DNA from: Acidobacteriota bacterium
GTDB lineage: Bacteria; Acidobacteriota; Thermoanaerobaculia; Multivoradales; JAGPDF01
Reading direction: 5' to 3'
DNA: 64,000 bases
Assembly: GCA_014584695.1 (NCBI GenBank)
Contig: JACTMI010000006.1
Location: 124,001 to 188,000, forward strand
Made by a program: the position numbers and the translations under genes
Part shown: one piece after another, positions 8,071 through 18,245 of the stretch
How positions within the stretch are numbered: position 1 is the first letter of the stretch
Layout: each line of letters starts with the position of its first letter
The notes under the pieces: generated by a model
What the model saw: the letters and a program-made list of their open reading frames with translations, nothing else
What the model was told of the DNA's origin: nothing
Database searches by the model: none

Positions 8071-9126
8071 CTACTGCCAGCGGAAGATCTTGAGCGCGAC
8101 CGCGAAAGAGACGGCGGCCCAGGCGGTGAGGATCCCGAGCTCGCCGGCCAGCGCGGCGAGGCCGGCGCCGTCGAGCATCACGCCGCGCAGCGCGTCGTTG
8201 AGCGCGGTCAGCGGCAGCACCTGGATCGCCGGCTGGAGCGCGGCCGGGAAGCGCTCGGTGGAGAAGAAGACGCCGGAGAAGATCCAGCCCGGGAACATCG
8301 CGAAGTTCATCAATCCCGACACCCCCTCGATCGTCCGCGCGCGCGAGGCGATCAGCAGGCCGAGACCGACGAAGGCGAAGGCGCCGAGCGCGGCGACCAG
8401 CCCGAGCGCCGCCACCGAACCGCTGAGCGGCACGTCGAGCACCGTGACCGCGAAGGCGACCAGCACCGCGACCTCGAGCGCCAGGAAGACCAGCCGCGCC
8501 AGCATCTGGGCGACCAACAGGTGCCACCGGCGCATCGGCGCCGCGACGAACAGCTTGAGCATCTTGCCGGCGCGCTGCTGAACGAGCGAGAAGCCGACCG
8601 ACCACATCCCGGTCCCCATCAGGTTCATGCCGAGCAGGCCGGGGACCAGGAAGTCGACGTAGCGCGAGCCCTTCTGCGTCACCTCGAGCGACGCGGCCTC
8701 GAACGCGTCGGCGCGGCCGGCGGCGCGCTGGAGCGCGGCGTCGACCTCGAGCCGGGCGATGCGCGCGTCCGGCCGGGTCGCGTCGGACCAGTAGGTCGGC
8801 GGCTCGGTCGCGAGCACCACCAGCGCCAGCTTGCCGGTCGCGAGCTCGCGTCTCGCCACTTCGCGCTCGACGATGCGCGGCGCCAGCCGCTCCGGTGCGT
8901 CGAGCGCGGCGAGCCGCTCCGCGGCGAAGACGCCGGCTTCGATACCCACCGGCAGCGGCTCGGGGGGCTTGGCGCGGAAGGCGATCCCCAGCGCCACCGC
9001 GAGCAGCACCGGAAAGAGGAAAACCCAGAAGATGGCTTCGGGCTCGCGCAGAAACTCGACCACCCGCGCGCGCGTGAGTTGCACGACCGGCGAGCGGGCG
9101 AGCGCGGTGCGCAACCGCCCGCTCAC
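8071..9126 (-). CDS. ABC-2 type transporter permease
   Basis: A 351-residue membrane protein of the ABC-2 family (DrrB/YhhJ/NatB-like). One N-terminal membrane segment (FWVFLFPVLLAVALGIAF, residues ~34-50) is followed by a large extracytoplasmic domain (~60-150). Five closely spaced hydrophobic segments follow (~170-345), including VDFLVPGLLGMNLMGTGMWS. This topology matches exporters with a periplasmic loop. The GTG start at 9126 overlaps the ATPase gene stop as GTGA, so the two are translationally coupled. The substrate cannot be told from sequence. Confidence 0.88.
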   Translation of the reverse strand: MSGRLRTALARSPVVQLTRARVVEFLREPEAIFWVFLFPVLLAVALGIAFRAKPPEPLPVGIEAGVFAAERLAALDAPERLAPRIVEREVARRELATGKLALVVLATEPPTYWSDATRPDARIARLEVDAALQRAAGRADAFEAASLEVTQKGSRYVDFLVPGLLGMNLMGTGMWSVGFSLVQQRAGKMLKLFVAAPMRRWHLLVAQMLARLVFLALEVAVLVAFAVTVLDVPLSGSVAALGLVAALGAFAFVGLGLLIASRARTIEGVSGLMNFAMFPGWIFSGVFFSTERFPAALQPAIQVLPLTALNDALRGVMLDGAGLAALAGELGILTAWAAVSFAVALKIFRWQ

Positions 9127-10055
9127 GAGCCCTCCTCCTCCAACGCGCGGCCGGCGTGGGCCAGGAAGACGTCCTCGAGCGTCGCGTGGTGGGTGGCCAG
9201 CCGCCGCGCCGCCACCCCGCGCGCCGCCAGGTGGGCGAGCAGGGGTGGCACGGCGCGGGCGACGTCGCGCACGGTGAGGCGCCAGGCCTCGCCGACGCAG
9301 GCGACCGCTTCGACGCCGGGCAGGCCGCCGAGCGCGGCGGCATCGAGCTCGGCGTCGGCCTCGAGCTCGACCACGTGCTCGGCGCCGAGGGAGGCCACCA
9401 GCGCGGCGGGGCTCCCCTCGGCCAGGCGCCGTCCGCGGTCGACGATCGCCACCCGGTCGCACAGCCGCGCCGCCTCCTCCATGTAGTGGGTGGTCAGCAG
9501 CACCGTCCGGCCGCGGCGCTTCAAGTCCTCGACGATCTCCCAGATCTCGCGCCGCGAGGCCGGGTCGAGACCGGTGGTCGGCTCGTCGAGAAAGAGCACC
9601 TCGGGGTCGCCGACCAGCGCGCAGGCGAGCGAGAGCCGCTGCTTCTGACCGCCCGAAAGGGTGCGCACCTGGGCGCGGCGCTTTTCGGCGAGCGAGACCC
9701 GCGCGAGCGCTTCGGCCGGCTCGAGCCCGTGGGCGTAGAAGCTGCGGAACAGCGCGATGACCTCGCTGACGCGGAGTTTTTCCGGAAAGCGGGTCTCCTG
9801 GAGTTGGACGCCGATGCGGGCGCGCAGCGCCAGGCCGTCGCCGCGCCAGCGCTCACCGAGCAGCTCGACCGCGCCCGCGGTCGGCGTGGTCAGCCCTTCG
9901 AAGATCTCGACCGTGGTGGTCTTGCCGGCGCCGTTGGGGCCCAGCAGGCCGAAGCACTCCCCGCGCGCGACCTCGAGGTCGAGGCCGTCGACCGCCACCA
10001 CGTCGGGGTAGCGCTTGACCAGATCGCGGCAGCGGAGGGCGGGCGTGGCGGTCAT
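9123..10055 (-). CDS. ABC transporter ATP-binding protein (DrrA-like)
   Basis: A 310-residue ATPase energising the adjacent ABC-2 permease. Walker A GPNGAGKTT (~residue 40), signature LSGGQKQR (~133), Walker B VLFLDEPTTGLD (~153) and the H-loop LTTHYMEE are all intact. A C-terminal ~90-residue regulatory extension, typical of DrrA-type exporters, ends near the permease start. A TAGACT -10-like hexamer on the minus strand (10095-10100) lies about 40 bases before the ATG. A role in drug, lipid or glycolipid export is generic to the family. Confidence 0.92.
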   Translation of the reverse strand: MTATPALRCRDLVKRYPDVVAVDGLDLEVARGECFGLLGPNGAGKTTTVEIFEGLTTPTAGAVELLGERWRGDGLALRARIGVQLQETRFPEKLRVSEVIALFRSFYAHGLEPAEALARVSLAEKRRAQVRTLSGGQKQRLSLACALVGDPEVLFLDEPTTGLDPASRREIWEIVEDLKRRGRTVLLTTHYMEEAARLCDRVAIVDRGRRLAEGSPAALVASLGAEHVVELEADAELDAAALGGLPGVEAVACVGEAWRLTVRDVARAVPPLLAHLAARGVAARRLATHHATLEDVFLAHAGRALEEEGS

Positions 10056-10163
10056 CGGCGTCCGGGCACCGGCGAACCCGGCGCGAAGGCGGGGAGTCTA
10101 GCCCGGTCGGGTAGCATGGGGGATTCCGGGCGCTGGTGCCCGGAAAGTACCAGGAGGGTCCCC

Positions 10164-10724
10164 ATGTCCGGAATGCTCCGTCCGCTCGCCGCCCTGGCAC
10201 TCGCCGCCTCGGTCACGACGTTCGCCGCCTGCCGGCGGGCCGAGGCGCCCCCAGCCGCCGCCCCGCAGCCCGCCCCCGTGGAAGCCATGCTCGGGGTGTG
10301 GGAAGGCACTCTCCCCTGCGCCGACTGCGCCGGCATCGTGACCCGGGTCACCCTCTTCGCGGCGCCGGGCGCGGACGGCGGCCGTTTCGAGCTCACCGAG
10401 AGCTACCTCGAGCCCGCCGGAGGAGGCGAGCGCGGCGCTCGCCGCTCGGGCGCTTTCGCGACCGAGAGCGGCACCGCGGACGACCCCGCGGCGGTGGTCT
10501 ACCGGTTGGACGTCGAGGACGAAGGGGGCGCGCGGCGCTTCCTGGTGAATGGCAACGATCTCCAGATGCTCGATGCCGAAGGGCGCGCGATCGTCTCCGA
10601 CCAGGACCCCACCCTGCGCCCGCTGTCGTCGACCGAGCCCGCCGGCGACGAGCCCGCGGCCGACCAGGACGCCGCCGCCGCCACGGACGGCGACGAGACG
10701 GCGCCACCCAAGCCCGGCATCTGA
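10164..10724 (+). CDS. NlpE-like lipoprotein
   Basis: A 186-residue lipoprotein. The signal sequence ends in the lipobox TFAAC, placing the lipidated Cys at residue 23. The domain starting GVWEGTLPCADCAGIVTRV matches the N-terminal domain of NlpE (copper homeostasis and adhesion lipoprotein, including its CxxC-type pair CADC). The C-terminal ~45 residues are acidic and Pro/Ala-rich, probably disordered. An AGGAGGG ribosome binding site lies at 10152-10158. In E. coli NlpE signals envelope stress through Cpx; no Cpx genes are visible here, so the role is inferred from family only. It stands alone, divergent from the ABC operon. Confidence 0.8.
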   Translation: MSGMLRPLAALALAASVTTFAACRRAEAPPAAAPQPAPVEAMLGVWEGTLPCADCAGIVTRVTLFAAPGADGGRFELTESYLEPAGGGERGARRSGAFATESGTADDPAAVVYRLDVEDEGGARRFLVNGNDLQMLDAEGRAIVSDQDPTLRPLSSTEPAGDEPAADQDAAAATDGDETAPPKPGI

Positions 10725-10758
10725 GCCGGCGCCACCGGCGACCCGGCCGGCGCCGCCG

Positions 10759-11811
10759 TCAGGCCGCCTCCTCACGGATGCGGCGGCGGCAGCGCCGGTC
10801 GAGGTAGTGAACCAGCAGCCAGAGGTGGCGAAAAGCGCGGTTGCGCGACTCGCCGCGGTGGTAGCGCAGGTAGATCTGCTGCGCGATCGCGCCGAGCCGG
10901 AACAGGCCGTAGACCTCGTAGAAGGTGAAGCTCGCGGCGGCGAACCCGCTCCGCTCGCAGTAGCGCGCGAGAAGCTCGCGCCGGGTCAACATGCCGGGCA
11001 GGTGGGACGGCTGGCGCCGGGTCGCGCGCGCGATCGCGCCGTCTCCGGCCTCCACCCAGTAGGCGAGCGCGTTGCCGAGGTCCATCAGCGGATCGCCGAC
11101 GGTCGCCATCTCCCAGTCGAGGACGCCGACGATGCGCGCCGGCTCCGCCGGGTCGAGCACCAGGTTGTCGAGCCGGAAGTCGCCGTGGACGACCCGGCTC
11201 GCGACGTCCTCGGGCACCCGCTCGGCGAGCCAGGCCATCACCCGTTCGCAGCTCGGCGCATTCCAGGTGCGGGCGGCGCGGTAGCGGGCGCTCCAGCCCT
11301 CGATCTGGCGCCGCGCGTAGCCGGGGCCGCGGCCGAGACCCTCGAGGCCGGCGGCCGCCGGCTCGATGGCGTGGAGCTCGACCAGGCGGTCGACGAAGCT
11401 TTCCGCGAGCGCGCGGGCGCGCTCGGGCCCGAGCTCCAGCCCGGCCGGCGGGTCCCGGCGCACGACGACCCCGGGCAAGTAGCGCATGACGTAGAACTCA
11501 CAGCCGATCACCCCCGGGTCGTCGCAGTGGGCGATCATCTCCGGCACGTAGGGATAGACCCGCCCGAGCGCGCGCTGGACGCGGTACTCGCGCCCCATGT
11601 CGTGCGCGGATTTCGCCTTGGTGCCCGCCGGCGGGCGGCGCAGCACCAGATCCTGCCCGGGGTACTCGAGGCGATAGGTCCAGTTCGAGGCGCCGCCGGC
11701 GAGGCGGGAGACGGCAGGCGGCCCGCCGAGGCCGGGCCATCGCGCGGCGAGCCAGGCGTTGACCGCCGCGGCGTCGAGCGGCGCGGACGCGCGCTCGGCC
11801 GCCCTGCTCAC
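10759..11811 (-). CDS. Phosphotransferase family protein (ACAD10/11-type APH domain)
   Basis: A 350-residue kinase-fold protein of the aminoglycoside phosphotransferase/choline kinase superfamily. The catalytic loop HGDFRLDNLVLD (~residue 218) and the metal-binding GVLDWEMATVGDP (~238) are intact. The GTG at 11811 overlaps the acyl-CoA dehydrogenase stop as GTGA. In animals the same two domains are fused in ACAD10/ACAD11, which act on 4-hydroxy acyl-CoAs through phosphorylation. The adjacency here suggests the same two-step chemistry in fatty-acid breakdown rather than antibiotic resistance. Confidence 0.87.
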   Translation of the reverse strand: MSRAAERASAPLDAAAVNAWLAARWPGLGGPPAVSRLAGGASNWTYRLEYPGQDLVLRRPPAGTKAKSAHDMGREYRVQRALGRVYPYVPEMIAHCDDPGVIGCEFYVMRYLPGVVVRRDPPAGLELGPERARALAESFVDRLVELHAIEPAAAGLEGLGRGPGYARRQIEGWSARYRAARTWNAPSCERVMAWLAERVPEDVASRVVHGDFRLDNLVLDPAEPARIVGVLDWEMATVGDPLMDLGNALAYWVEAGDGAIARATRRQPSHLPGMLTRRELLARYCERSGFAAASFTFYEVYGLFRLGAIAQQIYLRYHRGESRNRAFRHLWLLVHYLDRRCRRRIREEAA

Positions 11812-13013
11812 CGCGCCGCGAGCCCGTAGCCGCGCAGGATCCGCCGCGCCACCGACTCGATGTGCACCTCGTCGGCGCCGTCGTAGATGCGCGCGGCGCG
11901 CTCGTGCGCCCACCACCAGGCGAGCGGCGTGTCGTCGGTCATGCCGAGCGCGCCGTGGGTCTGGAGCGCGCGGTCGAGCACCCGCTGGAGGGTGCGCGCG
12001 ACGGTGAACTTGATCAGCGCGATCTCCTCGCGCGCCGCCGCGGCGCCTTCGCGCTCGATCCGCCAGGCGGCGTGGAGCACCATCAGCCGGGCGCCGTGGA
12101 TCTCGGCGCGGCTCTCGGCCACCCACTGCTGGACCATCTGCTGGGCGGCGAGCGGCCGCCCGGGGGCGAGCTCGCGCTCGACGGCGCGCCGGCAGAGCAG
12201 GTCGAGCGCGCGCTCGCAGATGCCGATCCAGCGCATGCAGTGGTGGATGCGCCCTGGCCCCAGGCGCTCCTGGGCGAGCCGGAAGCCATCCCCTTCCTCG
12301 CCCAGCAGGTTCTCCCGCGGCACGCGCGCGCCGTGGTAGGCGACCTCGCCGTGGCTCGCCCAACCGGAGCCGCGATGCCCCATCACCGAGAGGTTGCCGA
12401 CCAGCTCGAAGCCCGGCGTGTCGGTGGGGACGATCAGCAGGCTGGCGCGCCGATGCGGGTCGGTTTCCTCGGGAGCGGTCGCCGCCATGCAGATCGCGAA
12501 GGCGGCGCCGTCGGCCGAGGAGGCGAACCACTTGTGGCCGCGGATCACCCACGCCGCGCCGTCGCGGGTCGCGACGGTCGCAATCCGGGTCGGGTTCGAT
12601 CCCGCCAGCTCGGGCTCGCTCATGGTGAAGCAGCTGCGGATCTCGCCGGCGACCAGCGGCCGCAGGAAGCGCTCGCGCTGCTCCGCGCTGCCGTGGGCCA
12701 GAAGCAGCTCCATGTTGCCGGCGTCGGGGGCCTGCAGGTTGAACACGTAGTGGCCGACGGGGCTTCGTCCGAGCTCCTCGCCGAGGCCCGCGAGCTCGAG
12801 CAGCGAGAGCCCTCCACCGCCGTACTCCTCGGGCATGTGCGCCGAGAACAGACCGGTTTGCTTCGCCCGCACGCGCCGCTCGGCGAGCAGCGGCTCGACC
12901 GCGCCGAACCCCTCGTGGAGCAGACGCGGCTCGAGCGGGTGCACCTCGCGCGCGAGGAACTCGCGCGCCAGCGCGTGGATCTCGCGCATCCTCGGGGTCT
13001 CGGAAAAGTCCAT
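11808..13013 (-). CDS. Acyl-CoA dehydrogenase (ACAD11-like)
   Basis: A 401-residue FAD-dependent acyl-CoA dehydrogenase. Visible family signatures include SCFTMSEPELAGSNPTRI, the flavin/substrate loop, HKWFASSADGA in the beta domain, and LQTHGALGMTDDTPLAWWW near the C terminus. The ATG at 13013 gives the normal length. It is coupled to the phosphotransferase downstream, as expected for a bacterial ACAD10/11-type pair. It oxidises an acyl-CoA to the enoyl-CoA, passing electrons to ETF; the substrate is not determined by the sequence. Confidence 0.92.
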   Translation of the reverse strand: MDFSETPRMREIHALAREFLAREVHPLEPRLLHEGFGAVEPLLAERRVRAKQTGLFSAHMPEEYGGGGLSLLELAGLGEELGRSPVGHYVFNLQAPDAGNMELLLAHGSAEQRERFLRPLVAGEIRSCFTMSEPELAGSNPTRIATVATRDGAAWVIRGHKWFASSADGAAFAICMAATAPEETDPHRRASLLIVPTDTPGFELVGNLSVMGHRGSGWASHGEVAYHGARVPRENLLGEEGDGFRLAQERLGPGRIHHCMRWIGICERALDLLCRRAVERELAPGRPLAAQQMVQQWVAESRAEIHGARLMVLHAAWRIEREGAAAAREEIALIKFTVARTLQRVLDRALQTHGALGMTDDTPLAWWWAHERAARIYDGADEVHIESVARRILRGYGLAAR

Positions 13014-13131
13014 GCCGCCTCCGGCGCCTCGGTCGTCGCGCCCGGCCGAGGATAGCGCGCGGCGAGCCGCGGCTCCGCGTGACACGATGTCGACCTGCAA
13101 TCCGTTTCCCGGCAGGAGAGGTGCTCGAGCC

Positions 13132-15102
13132 ATGGCGACTTTGGTGGGGCGATGGGGCGCGGTTCTGGCGGCGGCGGCGGTGGCGGTGGCGCTGCTGCCC
13201 GGCGCGGCCGCGGCGGGGTGGCGGGCCGAAGGGCCCGCGGGGGGCAACGTGCGGTCGGTCGCCTTCGCGCCCGCGCAGCCGGCGACGGTCTACGCGGCGA
13301 CCAACAGCGGCGGCGTCTGGCGCAGCGACGACGGCGGTGCGACCTGGCGGCTGCCGGGCGACGGCCTCACCCGGCGTGACGTCGAGTGGGTCGCGGTCGA
13401 GCCGGGCGACCCCCGCGCCGTCTGGGCGGGGGTCAAGGCGGGGCGCGGCGCCGCGGTCTGGCGCTCCACCGACGGCGGCGTCACCTGGGAGGCGCTCGCC
13501 GCCAGCTACCCGGGCGGCCGCGTCCAGCCGGTCGGTCAGCCGATCGCCTTCTCGGGCGCCGAGGCGAAGACGCTCCTGCTGCCCTCGACCAACCTGCACT
13601 ACCGGTCCGACGACGGCGGCAAGAGCTGGCGCGACTTCCGGGTGCCGAACCAGGACGCCTACGTCTTCGCTTTTCACCCGAGCGACCCCAAGATCGTCTA
13701 CGCCGGCGGCCGCGGCGACAGCTTGAACCTCGCGCGCTCGAACGACGGCGGCAAGACCTGGCGGCAGGTCGGCATCGGCCTGGGCAAGACCAGCCTCCGG
13801 GCGTTGCTGCTCGATCCGGCCGAGCCGTCGACCCTCTACGCCGCGGGCAGGAACTCCGGCATGCTGTACAAGAGCACCGACGCGGGGGACAACTTCGCGC
13901 CCGTCGCACTTCCGGTCCCCGGCAGCAAGAGCCTGTTCGACCTCGCGATGCATCCGCGCGACGGCCGCATTCTCTGGGCGGCGACCGAAGCGGGGCTGTT
14001 CAAGACCGAAGATGGCGGCGCCAGCTGGCGCGAGTCCGACCGCGGTCTGGGGCGGTATCTCGCCACCGCGATCGCCTTCGATCCGCGCGACCCCACGCAC
14101 CTGGTCGTCGGCACCGGCGGCACCGGGATCTTCGACAGCCGCGACAGCGGCGCGAGCTGGACCCCGGCGCGCGAGGGGATCGCCGCCGGCTGGGCCGAGA
14201 AGCTCTGGGGGGTGCCGGGCGGCGCGCTCTTCGCGCAGCTGTCGATCGGCCTCTACCGCTACGACGGTCCTGACGGCTGGACCGAGATCCGCGAGCCCTT
14301 CGCGAGCGGCAAGGAGGCGAAGCTCGACGGCATCCTGTTCGACGCCACCTCCCGGCAGACGCTCCACGCCTTCGACGGCTCGATCCTCTACCGCTCGACC
14401 GACGGCGGCCGGCGCTTCCAGGCGGTCGAGCAGAAGGGACTCTCGACGCGCGACATGCTCAAGGGCAACACCGAGACGGTGCAGTTCCGGAGCTTGGCGC
14501 AGGACCGCGGCAATCCCCAGCACTTCTATGCCGGCTCCTGGTCCAGCCGGAGCACCGGCGGCGCGGTCTACAAGACGACCGACGGCGGCAAGAAGTGGGC
14601 GCCCGCGGGGCAGGGCCTGCCGGGCGAGACGATCGGCATGTTGCGGGCGGGCGAGGCCGGCACCGTGCTCGCCGTGGTCGAGCGCCAGAAGCTCTACCGG
14701 ACGACGAACGCCGGCGGCAGCTGGACGGTCGCGGGAACCGGCCTGCCCGGGACCAAGATCCACGAGCTCGAAGTCGACCCGACGAACCCCGCGCGCCTGT
14801 TCGCGGCGACCGAGAAGGGGCTCTTCCGCTCGGCCGACGGCGGCGCGAGCTTCGCGCGCGTCGGCGAAGGCGCGGTCGAGGGGGACGACGTCGAGGGACT
14901 CGTGATCGATCCGGCGAGCGGCGCGGTCTACGTCGGCAGCTTCCACGGCGTCTTCCGCAGCACCGACGGCGGCGACACCTGGACGCCGTTCGTCGACGGG
15001 CTGACCCACCGGGGCGTCCGCGCTCTCGCCCTCGCCGGCGAGCCCACCCGTCTCTGGGCCGGCACCGCGGGGGGCTCGATCCATTCGACGGAGCTGCCAT
15101 GA
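13132..15102 (+). CDS. Secreted Asp-box (BNR/sortilin-like) beta-propeller protein
   Basis: A 656-residue exported protein. A signal peptide (residues ~1-29, ending AAAAG) precedes a chain of at least twelve Asp-box motifs of the form SxDxGxxW, such as SDDGGATW, STDGGVTW, SNDGGKTW, TEDGGASW, TTDGGKKW and STDGGDTW. Such repeats fold as beta-propellers, as in YCF48/sortilin/xyloglucanase families. No sialidase or glycosidase catalytic residues are obvious, so binding or scaffolding is more likely than catalysis. The start at ATG 13132 follows AGGAGAGG (13113-13120); an upstream in-frame ATG at 13087 would spoil the signal peptide. It is followed by an ankyrin protein gene. Confidence 0.85.
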   Translation: MATLVGRWGAVLAAAAVAVALLPGAAAAGWRAEGPAGGNVRSVAFAPAQPATVYAATNSGGVWRSDDGGATWRLPGDGLTRRDVEWVAVEPGDPRAVWAGVKAGRGAAVWRSTDGGVTWEALAASYPGGRVQPVGQPIAFSGAEAKTLLLPSTNLHYRSDDGGKSWRDFRVPNQDAYVFAFHPSDPKIVYAGGRGDSLNLARSNDGGKTWRQVGIGLGKTSLRALLLDPAEPSTLYAAGRNSGMLYKSTDAGDNFAPVALPVPGSKSLFDLAMHPRDGRILWAATEAGLFKTEDGGASWRESDRGLGRYLATAIAFDPRDPTHLVVGTGGTGIFDSRDSGASWTPAREGIAAGWAEKLWGVPGGALFAQLSIGLYRYDGPDGWTEIREPFASGKEAKLDGILFDATSRQTLHAFDGSILYRSTDGGRRFQAVEQKGLSTRDMLKGNTETVQFRSLAQDRGNPQHFYAGSWSSRSTGGAVYKTTDGGKKWAPAGQGLPGETIGMLRAGEAGTVLAVVERQKLYRTTNAGGSWTVAGTGLPGTKIHELEVDPTNPARLFAATEKGLFRSADGGASFARVGEGAVEGDDVEGLVIDPASGAVYVGSFHGVFRSTDGGDTWTPFVDGLTHRGVRALALAGEPTRLWAGTAGGSIHSTELP

Positions 15103-15149
15103 TCGGGCCCACGATCCGGCCGGACCGGAGCCGGGCAACGGAGGCGACG

Positions 15150-16202
15150 ATGCGGCGAACCTCGGTCTCGGCGGTCGGTTTCGGATTGGTGCTGGCGCTG
15201 CTCGGCGCGGCGCCAGGGGTCGCCAAGCATCCGGCGGTCGCGCGCGCCCAGAGCGCGATCGCCGCCGGCACCGTCGACCCGGCGCGCGACATCGCGCCGC
15301 TGCTCGAGGCGCTCCGACGAGCCACGACGGTCGACGAGAAGCGCGAGCTCGTCGCGGCGATCGACCGGCTCGGCGAAGCCGACGGCGCCAGCCCGAACGC
15401 GGTCAAGCAGTATCTGATCGCCAACGCGCCGCCGCTGCTGCTCGAAGTGATCCGCAGCGGCAACAACGCCTTTCTCCAGGGCGACGCCGTCCACGCGCTG
15501 CGCGCCATGGGGGTACCGCGCGCGGTGCTCGAGCAGGCGGCGGCGCTCGCCGAGGCCGATCCGGACAGCTACGTCCAGAGCCGGGGCGAGATCCTCCGGA
15601 ACTACATCCAGGGGTTGCCCGTCGAGAGCGGCCCCACGACCCGCGCCGAGGTCGATCCGGAGCGCACCCGGGCGGGCATCGCCTACCTCGACAAGCGCGG
15701 CCTCTCGGTCTCGACCGACGCGCTGCGCGACGCCGCCCGCAGGGCCGACGCCGACGCGGTCCGCGCGCTGCTCGACGCCGGCGTCGCCCCCGACGCCGGC
15801 GTCGCCGACCTCAACGAAACGCCGATCTACCAGGCGGTGGGGGTCGGCTGCCACACCCAGGGGGCCGAGACCGACTGGCTGGTCGACACCGTCCGCCTGC
15901 TCGCCACAGCCGGCGCCGACCTCGCGCGCACCGACGGCAACCGCAACACCGTGATGATCTCCGCGGCGCAGTACTGCGGCCCGCGCGTCATCGGGGCGCT
16001 GGTCGACGCCGGGGCCAAAGTCGAGGTCAGAAACGGCACCGGGATCACCCCGCTCGCCCTGGCGCTCATCGTCGGCAACTTCGACGCCGCCGAGGCGCTG
16101 GTCGAGAAGGGCGCACGGCTCGGCAAGGAGGACCAGACGATGGTCTCCGGCGTCACCGACCCACGCGGCAAGAAGCTCATTCAGCGGGCGTCGCGGCGCT
16201 AG
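15150..16202 (+). CDS. Exported ankyrin-repeat protein
   Basis: A 350-residue protein with a signal peptide (cleavage near GVAKH, residue ~25). A helical N-terminal half (residues ~30-180) has no recognised domain. About four ankyrin repeats follow (residues ~185-335), with motifs such as [45 protein letters not shown] and [12 protein letters not shown]. The chosen ATG 15150 has GGAGG just before it; an earlier in-frame ATG at 15099 overlaps the previous stop but would extend the signal peptide unnaturally. It is probably periplasmic and protein-binding. It seems to be co-transcribed with the Asp-box protein 47 bases upstream. Confidence 0.83.
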   Translation: MRRTSVSAVGFGLVLALLGAAPGVAKHPAVARAQSAIAAGTVDPARDIAPLLEALRRATTVDEKRELVAAIDRLGEADGASPNAVKQYLIANAPPLLLEVIRSGNNAFLQGDAVHALRAMGVPRAVLEQAAALAEADPDSYVQSRGEILRNYIQGLPVESGPTTRAEVDPERTRAGIAYLDKRGLSVSTDALRDAARRADADAVRALLDAGVAPDAGVADLNETPIYQAVGVGCHTQGAETDWLVDTVRLLATAGADLARTDGNRNTVMISAAQYCGPRVIGALVDAGAKVEVRNGTGITPLALALIVGNFDAAEALVEKGARLGKEDQTMVSGVTDPRGKKLIQRASRR

Positions 16203-16398
16203 CGCCCGCCGGCGGGCCGCCCCGGATCCGCGCCGCGGGCTCGGCCCGGCCGCGTGCTACGATCCCGCCGGCGATCGGGCCGCCGGCCGCGAGCCGGCCG
16301 CCGGCGCCGAACTCCAAAGCCCCGACAGCGCACCCGCTCCCGTCGCCCCGAACGGGGCGCCGGCCCGGGCGGAGCCGCCGCAAGACGATTCCTCGCCC

Positions 16399-18201
16399 AT
16401 GCACTCGCCCGCGCGCATCCGCAACTTCTCGATCATCGCCCACATCGACCACGGCAAGTCGACGCTCGCCGACCGCCTGCTCGAGCGCACCGGGGCGCTG
16501 TCGCAGCGCGAGATGCACGCCCAGGTGCTCGACGACATGGAGCTCGAGCGCGAGCGCGGGATCACCATCAAGGCGCGCGCGGTGCGGCTGAGCTACCAGG
16601 CGCGCGACGGCGAGACCTATGTCTTCAACCTGATCGACACTCCCGGCCACGTCGACTTCTCCTACGAGGTCTCGCGCTCGCTCGCCGCCTGCGAAGGGGC
16701 GCTGCTGGTGGTCGACGCCGCGCAGGGCGTGGAGGCCCAGACGCTCGCCAACGCCTACCTGGCGGTCAACGGCGGCCTCGAGCTGCTGCCGGTCATCAAC
16801 AAGATCGATCTCCCCTCGGCCGACCCGGAGCGCGCCAAAGAGCAGATCGAGCAGGTGATCGGCATCGACGCCACGAACGCCGTGCTGGTCTCGGCCAAGT
16901 CGGGCTCGGGCGTCGACGAGCTGCTCGAGCGGATCGTCACCGACGTGCCGCCACCCCAGGGCGACCCCGAGGCGCCGCTCAAGGCGCTGCTGGTCGACGC
17001 CTGGTACGACGTCTACCGCGGCGTGGCCTGCCTGGTGCGCATCGTCGACGGACGCCTGAGCAAAGGCGAGAAGATCCAGTTCTTCTCCACCGGCCGCGTC
17101 TACACGGTCGAAGAGATCGGCACCTACCACCCGAAGCCGCGGCCGATCGACCAGCTCGGCGTCGGCGAGGTCGGTTACCTGTTCGCCAACGTCAAGGACC
17201 TCTCCGAGGGCAAGATCGGCGACACGATCACCCATCCCGATCGTCCCACCGCCGACCCCTTCCCCGGCTTCCAGGAAGTCAAGCCGATGGTCTTCGCCGG
17301 CCTGTTTCCGGTCGTGTCGGAGGACTACGAGGACCTGCGCGACGCGGTCGACAAGCTGCGCCTGAACGACGCCTCGTTCAGCTTCGAGCCGGAGAGCTCA
17401 GTGGCGTTGGGGTTCGGCTTCCGCTGCGGTTTCCTCGGCCTGCTCCACATGGAGATCATCCAGGAGCGGCTGGAGCGCGAGTTCAACCTGGCGCTCATCA
17501 CCACCGCGCCCGGCGTGCGCTACCGGGTGAACCTCTCCGACCGGACGCGGATCGAGATCTCCTCGCCGGCGCAGCTGCCCGACGGCTCCAAGGTCGACTC
17601 GATCGAGGAGCCCTACATCCGCGCCACGATCGTCACCCGCGACGAGTTCGTGGGCGGCATCCTGGCGCTGTCGCAGGACCGGCGCGGCATCCAGAGGAGC
17701 CTCCAGTACCTCTCCTCCGACCGCGTGCTGATCGAGTACGACTTCCCGCTCGCCGAGGTCATCCACGACTTCTACGACAAGCTGAAGTCGGTCTCGCGCG
17801 GCTACGCCTCCTTCGACTACGAGCTCGCCGACTACCGCGTCGGCGAGGTGGTCAAGATGGACGTGCTGGTCAACGGCGAGGCGCTCGATGCGCTGTCGAT
17901 CATGGTCCACCGCGACAAGGCCTACGCCAAGGGCAAGCTCCTGGTCGACAAGCTGAAAGAGCTCATTCCGCGTCAGCTCTTCGAGGTCGTCCTCCAGGCC
18001 GCGATCGGCAGCAAGGTGATCGCCCGCTCGACCGTCAAGGCCCTGCGCAAGGACGTCATCGCCAAGTGCTACGGCGGCGACATCAGCCGCAAGCGCAAAC
18101 TGCTCGAGAAGCAGAAGGAAGGCAAGAAGCGGATGAAGTCGGTCGGCAACGTCGAGATTCCCCAGCAGGCCTTCCTGGCGGTGCTCAAGGTCGAGGACTG
18201 A
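16399..18201 (+). CDS. lepA: Elongation factor 4 (back-translocating ribosomal GTPase)
   Basis: A 600-residue translational GTPase. The G1 motif [14 protein letters not shown]3 DTPGHVDF and G4 NKIDLP are in order in the first 150 residues. Domains II-IV and the LepA-specific C-terminal region with [20 protein letters not shown] (residues ~555-574) follow, and the length equals the family norm. LepA acts on stalled or mis-translocated ribosomes and in 30S assembly. The 196-base upstream spacer holds a TACGAT -10-like hexamer (16258-16263) without a clear -35. Confidence 0.97.
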   Translation: MHSPARIRNFSIIAHIDHGKSTLADRLLERTGALSQREMHAQVLDDMELERERGITIKARAVRLSYQARDGETYVFNLIDTPGHVDFSYEVSRSLAACEGALLVVDAAQGVEAQTLANAYLAVNGGLELLPVINKIDLPSADPERAKEQIEQVIGIDATNAVLVSAKSGSGVDELLERIVTDVPPPQGDPEAPLKALLVDAWYDVYRGVACLVRIVDGRLSKGEKIQFFSTGRVYTVEEIGTYHPKPRPIDQLGVGEVGYLFANVKDLSEGKIGDTITHPDRPTADPFPGFQEVKPMVFAGLFPVVSEDYEDLRDAVDKLRLNDASFSFEPESSVALGFGFRCGFLGLLHMEIIQERLEREFNLALITTAPGVRYRVNLSDRTRIEISSPAQLPDGSKVDSIEEPYIRATIVTRDEFVGGILALSQDRRGIQRSLQYLSSDRVLIEYDFPLAEVIHDFYDKLKSVSRGYASFDYELADYRVGEVVKMDVLVNGEALDALSIMVHRDKAYAKGKLLVDKLKELIPRQLFEVVLQAAIGSKVIARSTVKALRKDVIAKCYGGDISRKRKLLEKQKEGKKRMKSVGNVEIPQQAFLAVLKVED

Positions 18202-18245
18202 GCGGCGTCCGGCTTCGGGCCGGCTGGCGCTAGAATCCAGCCACG

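Noticed and set aside
13087-13131. Earlier ATG for the Asp-box protein
   Set aside because: It would place charged residues before the signal peptide and swallow the AGGAGAGG ribosome binding site.
10759-15138. Very long minus-strand open frame (1459 codons) crossing several genes
   Set aside because: Only its 3' part (10759-11811) is a real phosphotransferase; the rest is the antisense shadow of the ACAD and Asp-box genes in a stop-poor GC-rich genome.
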